A DNA stretch of 64,000 bases from Anaeramoeba flamelloides (Eukaryota; Metamonada; Anaeramoebidae). The notes below the pieces were generated by a model. The model did not search any database, was not told the DNA's origin, and saw only the letters and a program-made list of their open reading frames with translations. Of this stretch, positions 44,901-56,852 are shown piece by piece; positions within the stretch are counted from its first letter, which is position 1; each line of letters starts with the position of its first letter. Position numbers and translations under genes: made by a program. The DNA is taken from NCBI GenBank assembly GCA_027625915.1, contig JANTQA010000023.1, positions 7,192,001 to 7,256,000 on the forward strand. Reading direction: 5' to 3'.

Positions 44901-46770
44901 ACACTAGCGAATATACATTTACTTATTAATTTGGCTCCTTCTTCCAATTTTTATTTCATTTCCAAAAACATTTTCCCAGTAATTAAAAAAAAAAACAAGA
45001 TTATTTTTTTTATTGTTTAAGGGAGGAGTTTTTAATTCCTCTTGTTTGCCATACACCTATCCAGAATTAGAAAGAATAGAGGAAAATCAATGATTTTACA
45101 CTATACTTTTAAATTCTGGAAAATGCCGTTAGGTTTTTTTTAATTTCAGAAATTAAAAGAAAATTTTTGAAATTTTCGGTTTATTTCTGAAATTAAAAAA
45201 AACTTGGCAATCTACGGCACTTGATGCCACTCTGCGACACTTCCCTAATTCCTAAATGTTTAAAAAAAAAACAAGATAAATTAAAAAAAAAAGATTTAAT
45301 AAAAAACTTAATTCTAATAACCCTAACTAAAAAAAAACAATTTAATTTCTATTTTATAAAAATACAACTATTACAAACCATAGGAGGAGCATTAATGGAT
45401 GACAACACGATTCAAGAGCCAATTGAGGAACCCCAAGCAAGAAAATATTTCCGTGATATTATTTGCGGACTGGATTATTTACACTTTCATCAAATTATTC
45501 ATCGTGATATCAAACCGGAAAATTTATTAAAAGACAAAGACGGTAAAGTCAAAATTGCAGATTTTGGTGTTTCAGATATCTTTGAAAAAGATGATAAATT
45601 CACTTCAACAGCAGGAACACCTGCATTTTTACCACCTGAAATTTGCGCAGGAAAAAAGAATTTTTCTGGAAAAGATCAAGATATATGGGCGGTGGGTATT
45701 TCTTTATATTATATGGTTTTTGGTATGCTTCCGTTTTTGGCAAGAAGTCCACTTAAACTTTTTGAAAAAATCCAAAATGAAAAGTTTGCTTTTGTTTTTT
45801 GTTTTTTGAATTCTTAATTCTTATTTCAGCCATTTTAAAAAATTTAGTACTTTTTTTTTTTTTTTTGTGATTTTGGGAGAATTTTAAACTTTTTAAAGTT
45901 TTATTGTTTTAATCAAGAATTTACTTTTGCTTAAAAAAAAGTTTTTCTTCCCGTTCCAACCTCTACATCACAGATCAAGGTTGATTCCTACTTTTTTAAA
46001 ACAGAAAATTTTCAAAAAAATCTACAAAAAAAAAAGTCCTCACTTTTTTAAAATAGAAAACTTTAAAAAAGTTTTAATTATGATAAAGTCTTCGCTTTTT
46101 TAAAATATAAAACTTTCAAAAAGTTTTAATTCTTCAAAAGTTTTCACTTTTTTAAAATAAAAAAGTTCAAAAAAGTTTTAAAAAAGTACTCACATTTTTA
46201 AAAAAACTGTATTTAATTTTAATTTTTTAATTTTTATTATTCCATTTTTATCAATTAATATTTAATCATTTTTATAATGTATTTTTTTTTACTTTTTGTT
46301 CGATATTAATTAGGTTGTCAATCCCAGAAAAAACAGAAACCGATTTAAAGAGTTTAATTTTAGGCATTTTAGAAAAGGATCCTGATAACAGAATGAAAAT
46401 TGATGAAATATATACACACCCATGGGTAACCGAACGAAATAGAAACGCATTTCCAAGAGGCGAATATACTGAATTTGATCTCTCCGAAACCGATATTCAA
46501 AATGCCTTCACACCTCGAAATAAATTGGCAGAATGTGTACACCAACTGATTTTATTTAATCGTTGGAATAACGATTATGAGTCACAAGTTTCCAAGAACG
46601 AAAAAGAGAATGAAAAGGAAAAAGTAAAGGAAAAGGAAAGGGAAAAGGAAAAGGAAAAGGAAAAAGAAAAGGAAAAGGAAAACGAAACAAAAAAGGATAT
46701 TGATTTGGAAGATTCAACTATTTGGGAAGATCTTGGCGATACTGAAGATTGGGAGGAAGTGGATTTTTAA
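40968..46770 (+). CDS. CaMKK-like serine/threonine protein kinase
   Basis: Protein kinase of the calcium/calmodulin-dependent kinase kinase type, an upstream activator of other kinases such as AMPK or CaMK relatives. Exons 40968-41034, 41288-41683, 45384-45783 and 46314-46770 join with phases 1, 1, 2 to 439 aa. Start: ATG at 40968 (MSQRVIKKIKFQDYG), chosen because its exon joins in phase. Kinase domain about 67-350: glycine loop GRGSYGKV (74-81), ATP Lys94 (YAIK), REIAIMKKVNHPNVVNLYEV, HRDIKPEN (Asp196), DFG (214-216), GTPAFLPPE activation segment with its Thr, DIWAVGISLY, and EKDPDNRMKIDEIYTHPWVT. These match CaMKK better than other CAMK families. The N-terminus has an acidic patch (EEEDEEEEKE). 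The C-terminal tail has a KEKE tract (about 46590-46690) and an acidic end. No clear calmodulin-binding helix is identified. Introns are 253, 3700 and 530 nt. The last has the weak donor GTTTGC. Confidence 0.93.
43401..43605 (+). repeat. Intronic hairpin-array repeat, copy 1 (kinase intron 2)
   Basis: Near-identical (about 95 percent over the core) to 45931-46130 in intron 3 of the same gene, starting at CCAACCTCTAC. Internally it repeats units such as ACTTTTTTAAAATAGAAAAC followed by TTTAAAAAAGTTTT, each able to fold on itself. Confidence 0.85.
44395..44655 (+). ncRNA. Candidate structured RNA or foldback element in kinase intron 2
   Basis: A block with clearly more G+C than its surroundings. 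A perfect 23-bp inverted repeat (44448-44470 with 44539-44561) encloses a 68-nt loop. An outer stem pairs GATTGGT (44440-44446) with ACCAATC (44603-44609). CCAGTGGCA (44522-44530) is complementary to TGCCACTGG (44642-44650). A small hairpin GTGGT-GAGT-ACCAC sits at 44407-44420. The block ends in TTTT. It matches no RNA family I can recognise (not U1-U6, U3, SRP or RNase P signatures). It could equally be a young foldback transposon. Confidence 0.35.
45009..45258 (+). repeat. Repeat R3 copy in kinase intron 2
   Basis: Full-length copy: TATTGTTTAAGGGAGGAG, TTTTTAATTCCTCTTG, TTTGCCATACACC, CCAGAATTAGAAAGAATAG, TTTTAAATTCTGG, GCCGTTAGGTTTTTTT, CTACGGCACTTGATGCC, CACTTCCCTAATTCC. It is about 90 percent identical to the copy at 46942-47190. 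Confidence 0.9.
45931..46130 (+). repeat. Intronic hairpin-array repeat, copy 2 (kinase intron 3)
   Basis: Direct repeat of 43401-43605 (see that entry), occupying much of the 530-nt intron 3. It starts CCAACCTCTACATCAC. Confidence 0.85.
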
Positions 46771-46941
46771 ATCTTAATTTTTACATTTTTTTTTTTTCTT
46801 TGTTTGAATGGTCAATTATACATTGTTAAATAACTGAAATGAACCTTATTCATTTTGTTTTGTTTTATTTTTTGATTTTTGATTTTTTTTTTTCCCTTTT
46901 TTAATACATAAAAAATTAAAATATTTTTTTTTTTTTTTTTT

Positions 46942-47190
46942 TTATTGTTTAGGGGAGGAGTTTTTTATTCCTCTTGTTTGCCATACACCTTTCCAGAATT
47001 AGAAAGAATGGAGGAAAACCAATGATTTTACACTATACTTTTAAATTCTGGAAAATGCCGTTAGGTTTTTTGTAATATAAGAAATAAAAAGAAAATTTCT
47101 TAAATTTTCTTTTAATTTCGAGATTAAAATAAACCTAGGCACGCTTCAGCACTTGACGGCACTTCCCTAATTCCCGATTTCCTAAACTTA
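46942..47190 (+). repeat. Repeat R3 copy downstream of the kinase gene
   Basis: Starts ATTGTTTAGGGGAGGAG and ends CACTTCCCTAATTCCCG. It carries the same inner hairpin (CCAGAATT ... AAATTCTGG) and GCCGTTAGG block as the intron copy. It lies about 170 bases after the kinase stop codon, preceded by a T run. Confidence 0.9.
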
Positions 47191-49440
47191 TATTTAGAAT
47201 TTTTTGAAAAGATTAATACTTTTTTTTATTATCCATTATGAAGAAAAAAAAAAAAATGAATCTTTGTTTATTAATAATATTAAAAATATTATTGTTTTTT
47301 TTATTAATAGAAAAATTCTTTTTTTTTAATTCAGAAATCCAGATTTCACAATTATTTTCAGAGTAAATCATTTGGTGCTAATTTAGATTTTTTATAAATT
47401 GAAGATATCTATTATGATAAAAAAATAACTAATATAATATTTAGTTCTATACACTAGAAATATTTGTTTTTCTTCTCAAAATAAAATAAAAAAAAGTAAA
47501 AAAAAATGTGCCATTCATTTTGAAATATAGTTTATATACAATTTTTAATTTGGGTTTGAACATAAAGAGTCATATTATCCAAGAAAAAAGATGAAAAAAC
47601 TATTTTAGGCCTATTGAATTTGCTATTTGATATTTCAATGACTAAAATCTCATGTTTTGATTTCTCATTTTTGATAAACTAAAATCCTTTTTTGAAAAAT
47701 ATCTTTGAATTGGATATCTTTTGTTTTTTAGAGTTAACCCCAAGTAAAAAAATTATTGCTGAGATTCAATTTAAAGTTATTATAAAAATAAGAAGTTACT
47801 CAAATGGATAATTTATTAATTGTAAATTTTTAATTTGAAAATTCCAATCAAGAGAGCTAAATTCTCTTTACCTTAAACTAATTTTTATGATTGATTTTTG
47901 TTAATGATGAGGATTGTTTTGAAATTCAACCCATAAATCAGACAAAGTATCTATTTCCAAATTCATAACATTGGTGATTTTACAAAATGTTTTTAATTGA
48001 AATCCTTTACGACAAGACAAGGAAAAATTTTTCGTGAAAAAAAATCTCTGAATTTTGTATTTTTGAAATACACTCATATAATAAACATTATTATACATTA
48101 CAATTTTCAAAAAGGTTTACAACTTTAATAGATATTAATAGGAATTGAAAAAAAAAATGAAATTTTTCAGTAATATTTTATTCAATTTTAATTGTAAAAT
48201 TTTTGAATTTTTTAATTGACTTAGAATAGAGATAATTTTCAAGTATTTTTTTAATAGTCTAAAAAAAAAACAATTTTTCAATTTAAAAATAGCTCAAAAT
48301 ATTTCAATCAAAAGATATCGCTAAATTAAATTAAAAATCTGCTTTTTTATCTGTTTTTGAAATATTTTTTATCATTTTATTTTTATCCATGTTTGAGTTT
48401 TTATATACATTCCCGATTGTATTCTGCAAATTACTGTAACACTTATTCTTTTTTCAATCTTAATGTTCTATCAAAAATTAATTCATTTCAACTTTTTTCA
48501 ATAACAAAATACCCCAAAAAATCGGTGTTTTTTTCAAAAGTCGATATTTTGGAAAATGCGGGTATTCGGATTTTCATGAGTTTAATAGCTATCCTAATTT
48601 TATTTTTATAAAATTATGATAACTTTGGAAAAATAATTTATAAAAGAAGTATAACTGAAATTCAATGTATAGTTTTGGCTAACTTTATTTTTCGGTGTTT
48701 AAATTTTCCTTCTAGTGTAACATTTAACCAGAAAATCAAAATATAGACTTTCTGTAGTAATAGTAAAAGAAACAAACCACTAGGATGATATCAACCCTCC
48801 CAACAAAAAATAGGATTCTTTAAATAAATATAAAAAAAGAATTAAGAAGACATCATACGATCAAAATGAAATTTTTTGATAAAAAAATCATTGGATCAGT
48901 TTTTCAATTTGAGCAAGTCAATACTTTGTGTTCTTCTGAATATTTGTGATTATTCCAAAATTTTTGAAACCAAAGCCTTTAATATTTCTAAACCATTAAC
49001 ATAAATTGAAGATCTAATCTCAAAATCCAATTTAAATTTGAACCAAGAATATATGTGTGTTTCTTTCTCTCATCAAATCTCCAAGTTAAAAAAAAAAAGC
49101 ATTAGTTAAATTTATATACTGTATAAAGGATGTCAATCTTGGTTATTGACACAAACCTACATTTAAAAAATGCAATGGAGAATCAAAATCTCAAAATCCT
49201 CTTACACACAATATCTTCTTTTTCAATATTTCCTGAATTATCGACATAAATTTGATCCAATGTTTGAAAGGGAAATTAAATTCTTTAATTTAAAATCCAA
49301 CAAATAATCTTTGGAAGCAAAAAGTTGTTAGGTTAATTGAATCCTTTCTGTGATATGTCATTTTTCTGAGTTTTCATTTTGTTATTTTTTGATTTTTCTT
49401 TTTTTTGAAAAATATTTTCTGTTCTTTTGTTAAAATCCAA
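47191..49440. other. Intergenic region before the coiled-coil gene
   Basis: 2.2 kb of AT-rich DNA. The minus frame 47901-48110 and the plus frame 48357-48611 have no recognisable domain and background composition. Nothing else is identified. Confidence 0.5.
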
Positions 49441-50519
49441 ATGAATTTAGAGAAACCACAAGACTCACACTCTTCTAAACTTGCCAACCAACCAAAGAAC
49501 CGTTACTCCTTGGTTCAAAAAATTGAACGAGAGCTTTCACAGTTAAAAGATGTTGCATTTAATGATCGCAAAATGTTTCAAAACGAAATACATAATCTAA
49601 AGCGTAAGTATTTGTGATCACAGTTTAACACTTTCTTTTTTTAAAATTACAAATATTGCAAAAAAAAAAAATAATATTTTTTTCTTTTGAACAAAAAAAA
49701 TTTCAAGTACTTAAAATTTAACCAAAGTAAAGAGTAAGGGAAATTGATCAATTTACCTTTTCGAAAAAACTAATAAAATTTATTTTATGATCTAATCCTT
49801 GTTTTTCGCTCGAAAAAAAGAAATTTGACAGAATAAAGATTTTAAAATGTTCGTGATCAAAAATTTTTTGTTCCTTCTTTTAAACGTAAATATTTTTAAA
49901 CATCTTTTTTTTGTTTTTTTCTTCCAACCAAATAAAAGAGGAACTTGCTTGTAGAATTGGAAACCTCGAAGACTCGAATGAGATCAGAAGTAAATTAACA
50001 AAAAAAACACAAAAGCTAAGACGAGAAAAAAAAGTTCTTCAAAAGCAGGTAGATAACCTAACAAAAAAAGTCCAAAATTTGGAGAACAATAACAAAATCT
50101 TACGAGAAAAAGTTAAAGAGCTTTTGGGAGAACAGGTAATTGACAACATAACCACAAACCTTTCTTCAACACAGACAAGTGACAATCAAAACAAAAACTT
50201 GATAGATCTTTCTAATACTACAACCCAAGTAATTTCACACAGAAAAATGACTCAAGACAATAACAAGGACGAAATTTTGATGGGAATTAAAAGGAAAAAA
50301 AGAAGCAAAACTTCTCTTACGCTGAGGAATTTGAAAAAATTGCGAATGAAAAAAAAAAAAAAAAATAACACAAAACAAAATCCAAGTTTGGAAACAAAAA
50401 ACAAAACAGAACTTGAAACTGAAAGCAATACTTGCGTAAAGAAACACAAAAGAAAGTCTTGGTCACCTAAACTGAAAAAAAAACGAATAAAGCCTTCAAA
50501 ACAAATAATCGACAAATAA
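49441..50519 (+). CDS. Coiled-coil protein with basic C-terminal tail
   Basis: Not assigned to a family. Two exons, 49441-49603 and 49939-50519, are joined in phase 1 (donor GTAAGT, acceptor AAAG) to 247 aa, with ATG MNLEKPQDSHSSK at the start and a TAA stop. Residues about 20-125 form a heptad-rich helix (ERELSQLKDVAFNDRKM, NLEDSNEIRSKLTKKTQKL, KKVLQKQVDNLTKKVQNL, ENNNKILREKVKELLGEQ). This is followed by a Ser/Thr/Asn-rich linker and a strongly basic tail (IKRKKRSKT, MKKKKKNNTK, KKHKRKSWSPKLKKKRIK) suited to nuclear import or nucleic-acid binding. The layout of a short N-terminal coiled coil plus a basic tail recalls shugoshin-like or other chromosomal proteins, but no diagnostic motif is seen. 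Confidence 0.8.
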
Positions 50520-50914
50520 AAATTCTGATTTTTTGGTTTTATTTCTCTCAATAAGGAATATAAGACACAAAGTAATTCACCGAATACAAAAGAACAAAAA
50601 TCCCATCGAAATCAAAAAATATCTTTTTTTTTTGAGAATTCGAATTTGTCTTTTCAAAAAAAAAACAAGCCAACAAAAAAAAATTAAATTGTATATTTCT
50701 TCCCTAAAAGAACCTATTTTTTTTTTTTTTATTCTTTTGTAGGTCAATTTAAATGAAAAAATTAAAGAAAAAAATTTTTTTAAACTGAAAGGGATTTTTT
50801 AATCTTTTAAACTTGGTTTTTTACATTAAACCCACATTTCTTTATATTTCCAGAAATATCTTACATTTCAGAAATACGTTCATACACCCAGAACCAAATA
50901 CATATTAATTTAAC

Positions 50915-50949
<35 letters not shown>

Positions 50950-52117
50950 TCTATTTTAACCCTCCAATTTAATATTAATTATTGTAATATTATTCAATGA
51001 AAAAGATTTTGTTTTTCAATTTTTTGTTGTTATTTTATTTTAATAACCATTTTTCCAAATCACATTTTGGTTTGGTAATTTCAAAAATAAAAATTTTATT
51101 TTCAAAACGATTTTTTTAACAGAATAATTTCTTTTATACCCACCTTGTTTTGTTCAATTCAATATGGATTTTCTTTGATAGAACTTACAGAACAAAAAAA
51201 AATTGTTTAAAAGATCCTTATATCGATTTAAGGACAATCAGTGTTTTGTGATTTGTGAGAACTGTAGTTTAATGTAATAAATAGATAAAATAGGCTAAAC
51301 AAATTCATATCAAAGGATAGACCAAATAATATAACTTTTAGTTTTTTAAAGGTTTTAAAATAATCAAAAAAAAAAAAAAAAATTATGGATATTAAAAACC
51401 AGAAGGAATTTTAAAATAAAACAAGGTACATTTAAAGAGTAATTTTTTAACCCCTTGGGATACTTACTTCTTACTTTATCCGAGAGTATGTTTAAACTAT
51501 TTCATCAAACTTTAAATATTTTCATCCAAAACGGAAAGTATGCGTAACAAAAGGATTTTGATTTTTAGAGTAAGGAGAGGATTTTTTCGAATTTGTTTTT
51601 TAATTGTATTTTAACCTTGTATTTAGAAGGATCAAAATTGATGGCAGTTCGACTAGTAAGTGCCACATTTGATGGTTCAAATAGATAAAATAACTTATTT
51701 TATTTTTTCTTATGATTTTTCAAATATTTAATTTGATATTTGATTTTACGATCCTGAAAAAATTTTTTGAAAAAAAAATAAAACATTTTACTAATTATTT
51801 ATTTTTGATAACTTCACTTATAATAGCCACTATTGGTTAATTAAAGGTTTTTTTATCAAAAATTATTTTTCAAGATATTTTACAATTTAAGTTCGAAAAT
51901 CTAATTTTCTAGGTTCTATTAAAGATTTTTTTTCAAATTTAAAAGTAAAAAAATTGAATTTTTTTTTCTTTCATAATTAAGAATTTTTAATAATTTATTT
52001 TAAAAGTGTTTTAAATTTAATAAATATATTTCAAATAGGTAACCCATTATTTTTACTATTAAAGAGTTATTTTTAACTAAATATCAAATAATTGTTTTTT
52101 TTTGATTTTTTCTTTCG

Positions 52118-52320
52118 CTTTTTTTTTAATTTTTGAAATAAAGCGAAAATTTAATAAATTTTCGGTATATTTCTCAAATCAAAAAAAACCCTAGGCACTC
52201 AAAGTTACTTGGGGGCACTCTATGCCACCTCCAAAAATATACAAGAATAGATTAAAATCGATGATTTTACTCAATTCTTTTGAATCCCAGAAAACTGAGA
52301 ATATAAAAAAAAATATCATA
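52118..52320 (+). repeat. Repeat R3, diverged copy
   Basis: Contains AAGCGAAAATTT, TTTTCGGTATATTTC, CCCTAGGCACTC and GGCACTCTATGCCACCTCC. It is followed by AGAATAGATTAAAATCGATG and TTTTACTCAATTCTTTTGAA, which correspond to the inner part of the full copies. The order is rearranged and there is no GCCGTTAGG block. Confidence 0.55.
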
Positions 52321-54009
52321 ATGATTTTTTTTTATTATTTCAGTTTTACAATATGATAATTACTACATTTTCAAAACTATAAATTATTGTATGAAAAAAG
52401 TAGAAATATCAAAGTTGAATTCAACTCAAATTGAACCTTTCATTTTTTTTGAATTTCTTACTCTAAAAAAGAAACAGCTTATTTTCTAAACTAGAGAATG
52501 TTAAAAAAGTTAGTTATAGAAACCACAATAAATAGAAAAGTTCCAGGAATTTAAAAAACTGGAATTTTGATTCTATTGTAAATAAACTTTATTATTGACG
52601 ATGAAAGGTTATTTAACCAAGTATTTTTGTCTAATTTTTTTTTTTCGATTTCGTTTTTTTATGCTAGTGTTGCCAAATTAGTATTATACAAAATTTTCAA
52701 AAACTGAATGATTTTTATAAGGAAAACTTTAAGAAAGATTAAAAACTTTTCAATTTGTAATTTCTTTGATATAATAGAAATGAAAACTACTAATAAAAAC
52801 TCCATTTTTTATAAAAAAGAAAGATCCCATTATATATGATCAAAAATTTTCAAACCACCAAAAAAAGGTAGGAAATTACAAAACATAATGATTTACCCAG
52901 TTAGAATTACAATCTACAAAAGAAGAAATAATATGCAAAAAGAAAATTACAACTTCTGGATTTTGAAAAAATTTTGGATGAATTTCAATTTTCAAAAAAA
53001 GAGATAATTATTAATGGTGAAATAGAAAGTTAAAATTATGAAATGTAAAAATAAATATTTTAAAATAGAATTAATCAGAAATAGTTCTGGGTGGTAAATT
53101 TAAAAAATATTTAAACCTGATTAGATATTATAAAATCCAAATAAACAGTCATATATTCAAGTACTATTAAATACTGTAGAGTACCTAGTTTTTTTTTTTT
53201 TTTTTTAATTTCCTAAGAAATAAAAAGAAAATTTTGGAAATTATCTTATACTTTTTCAATTCAAAAAAAAAAAAAAACTAATCTTAGTTTTCTAAAAATT
53301 CAAAAGTAATAAAAAGATAAATATTCTGGTTTTACATAATCCTTTTAAATTATGTACTAGCTAAATGAAGTTTTTTTAGAATTTGAGAAATATATAGAAA
53401 AATTATTAAATTTTGTAAATAATTGTAAATTTTAAAAAAAAAATAGGGTAGTATTTTTAAGTTCTTATATTATTTTGAAAATTAGGGTATTATATAACCA
53501 TACCCAATTTTTTTTAAAAAAAAAATTAACAATTATAAGGGGAAATTAACTTACACACTTGATATAAGCCAAATTTCAAAATTAGGAGCAATTTTTTTTT
53601 ATTATTTTTTTTTCATTTGTCTTTTAAAAAATACAATTATTAGATAACATTTTTATTTATTAATCTATATTGGTTATTGTCTCTAAAAAATTAGTAAAAT
53701 ACATTATTATTTTTTAAAAAAACACAATTAGCTAATTTTTTCTAAGGAAAAATCTGGCACTATTTTTGGAAATAAAGCTTATAAAAATATCTATAAATAC
53801 TTTTATCAAATTTATATTTCTCGAATAATGTTAGATTCAATTTATTTTATTTGGTAAAATCTGGAATTGGAGATTTGTTAATTTATGTTATTTTTGAGGT
53901 TTACTCTTTTTTTGGGAAACAAGAATAAAAATTGTATTTCTTTTATTGATAATTAAGAGTAGATTTCTGAAAAAAAAAATTGAGATATCTATCATCTCTG
54001 ATAAATAAA

Positions 54010-55190
54010 TAAGGGACTAAGCGACTAGCAACTCTTATTTATTTATTTTTATCCGAAAGGTAATAGGATAATTATTTTTACAAGGATATGATTAAACTCC
54101 ATAAAAAAACACATATATCAACTTAGAGAAATTAGAAATCATTTTTAAAAAGTAGATTTTTGAAAATTCATTTTCAGTCAAAAGATCTGATCGTTTTTTT
54201 GTTTGGATTTTTGGGATTTAAATGTAAAAAGAAAAACTACAAGGTATTTTTATTTTGTTGAAATCTCACATTTACTAATTTTTGATTGTGTTCGTATAAT
54301 CAAATAATATTTCAATTTTTAATCTTGTTTTAAAATAATAAGAAAAATAAAACAATATTGAATAATTGTAGATCAAAAAAAAAATTGATCATCTATTTTA
54401 TTCGCAAATATTTATTAAATTTCTTGCAATTTAATAGATTATGTAATATTCTTTTTCAAATATTCAGAGAATAAAAAGCTAAATTTTATTATAAAAATAT
54501 GTTATTTGGAAATATTTCTTAATTTTATTCTTATAAAAAATATTAATTTGAATTTTTTTTTATTAGAAAATATTTTTAAACAATTGAGAAATACAGTCTA
54601 TTCTATTGATACTTTTAATCTTTGGAATATTATTGACCGACTTAAATTCATTAATATTGGGTTATTAATTATTGTTTAAAACTTATCAAATTAAAAAAGT
54701 ATTGGATTTTAGGGTATAAGTTGAATTTTAAAGTTTTGAAAAAAGAATTTTGGGAGAATTTTTAATTTCTGTATTTTTTGATTATTTTTCTCATATTATT
54801 ATTTTTGTCCAATAAAAGAAAATTACCGATTTTGTAATTTTTTTGAAAAAGGAAATTTTATTTTTCCAAGTTTAAATGAATTTTTTTTTTTTTTTTTTGA
54901 AATTAATGAGATTTTTTCCAAAACTTGGTGTTTTCCTTTATAAAGTGTATTTTTGTGGATTTTAATACAGAGATAATTAGATTACTTTCTTCTTCAAAAG
55001 AAAAAAAAATCGAAATTATTTTGAAATATGTGAGAGTTGGAACTTTTGAAAAATGAGAAAAATCGATCAGGCTTTTATATACAAAATAATTTATTTTAGA
55101 AAATAGCTTTAAAAGTCAAGTTTGGATAGATAGTATAGGGTTTTTTTTCTTGGTTTTTCAATTTTAAGGTAAGGTAATTTTTTTTTGAAT
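54010..55190 (-). repeat. Dispersed repeat R4, copy 3
   Basis: The reverse complement follows copies 1 and 2 over about 1.1 kb, from GATCGATTTTTCTCATTTTT through AATAATTAATAACCC and GATCAGATCTTTTGACTG to CCTATTACC. It ends beside a short hairpin (AAATAAATAAG ... CTTATTTATTT, 54003-54044). Confidence 0.7.
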
Positions 55191-56361
55191 TTGATATTAA
55201 ATATATTTTAAGATTTTTTAGAATTTTTAGTCATTTTGGTAATGGAAAAATATCGTATTTTTTCTGGGTTGTTTATTTAAAGTTGTGGTTTTGAGAATTT
55301 TTGGTTATAAAGGAAAATAAGTTTTATTTAATATTTAAAAATGAATTGTTCGAAAATTAATAATTGGGATAATCTTCTAATGATATACTCTAAAAAGTAA
55401 TTAATTGAATTAAAAAATAAAATTTGGGGTTTTTAGTGTATACTACCTTATGAAGTAAGTACAATATACAATAAATGAAAAATATTGATTGTGATTACTG
55501 AAGAAAATTTTTTGAGTACAACCAGAATTAAAAATTTGAAACTAAAATCCAATTCTCTACTCTATTTATGACAAGAAAGTGAAACCAAATTAATACAGAG
55601 TTGATTCTCTCCTTTTTCGACTGTTGAACATATTTTTTTGATTAAATTTTGGGTACAATTTAAATTTAATTTGGATCTAGAGATGTGCTTATACACCTGA
55701 GTGAAAACAATCCAACAGAACAAGCGAAAAAAACAGACCTGAAAATTTTTCCATTTTAAACAAATAAAATCTTGAATTAAATTTTAATGAAATAATTTGA
55801 AATTATGATTGCTTAAAATTATTTTCGTTAATTAATAATCTTGAAATCTATGATTTTACGCTTAAATTTCTGAAAGAGAATTTAAGTAAAAGGGTACTTA
55901 GAGTGTAATCTACACTTCCTCCTGAATAAAAAAAAAAACAAATAAAATCTTTTAGAATAAAAAACCCGAAATATCACCTTTCATGATAAATTATTTAAAT
56001 CAAGATTGAAAAAAAAAAATAGATCAAACCTATTTTCAAAGATTTGTTTTCTTTATCTTCAAAATTTGTCTGAATTCGAACTATTTATGATCTTGCATTT
56101 CTCTTCCCATAACTCTTTATTATAATTTTACAAAATATTTTTTTTTAAAAAATTTATCCTCGGAATTCTTTTTTCAAATATTATTATCAAACAAGCCAAA
56201 AATAAAGAGTATTATTTTAAAAATTAAAATAAAGGGGTTGAATTCTCGAAATCAAGAAAACAGTTACCAAAGATTCAACTAAAAAAAATTGAAAAATTTC
56301 GAAAAAATTTCAATCAGATTCAGAAATATTTTACGTTCTCATTTTAAGGAAAATAAAATTA

Positions 56362-56852
56362 TAGTTGGGAAAAAAATACCGGACATGAAAAAAATCCCGG
56401 ACAAGATTTTTAATTGTGAATATTAGTAAAATTTTTGTATAATTTCAATTAAATCCTTATTATAAATAACCAATTTTTTTTATGAGATTAGTAATAAACC
56501 TACCTAAAGTCCATCAAAGTAAGGTGTCTCTAGAATACTCGAGTAATTGTTTGATAACCTAATGTTGATCAACTTTTTTTTGAAAAACAATCGAGTTTTA
56601 TTGAGGTTTACTAGAGTTTGAGAAATGATGATTTTTATTCTTGTTTTTTGATTGATTGAATAGTGTTTTGAACAAGTGTGATTTCATCAATCATCATTCT
56701 AATAAGTGGGGGAGTTATAATTGAAAAAGTTCGATTCTTAAAAAAAGGAATTTGATTGTAAATAAATGAAATTACACAATAATTTTACTAATATTCACAA
56801 TTAAAAATCTTGTCCGGGATTTTTTTCATGTCCGGTATTTTTTTCACTGCTC
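56362..56852. mobile_element. MITE-like TIR element, copy B
   Basis: 491 bp flanked by TA (56360-56361, 56853-56854). Terminal inverted repeats run about 60-70 bp almost without mismatch. The left end has GGGAAAAAAATACCGGACA, then ATCCCGGACAAGATTTTTAA, and the right end its reverse complement. The interior is the same as copy A. No coding capacity, so it would need a transposase supplied elsewhere. The TIRs are better preserved than in copy A, so this copy is probably younger. Confidence 0.88.

Larger units (their letters stand above)
41684..45383 (+). other. Intron 2 of the kinase gene (3.70 kb)
   Basis: Donor GTAATG, acceptor CATAG, phase 1. The exons rebuild MEFMEG-GALMDD. It contains a T28-type run (about 41877-41905), a hairpin-array repeat (43401-43605), a structured, locally GC-richer block (about 44395-44655) and a full R3 copy (45009-45258) ending 125 bases before the acceptor. 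Confidence 0.85.
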
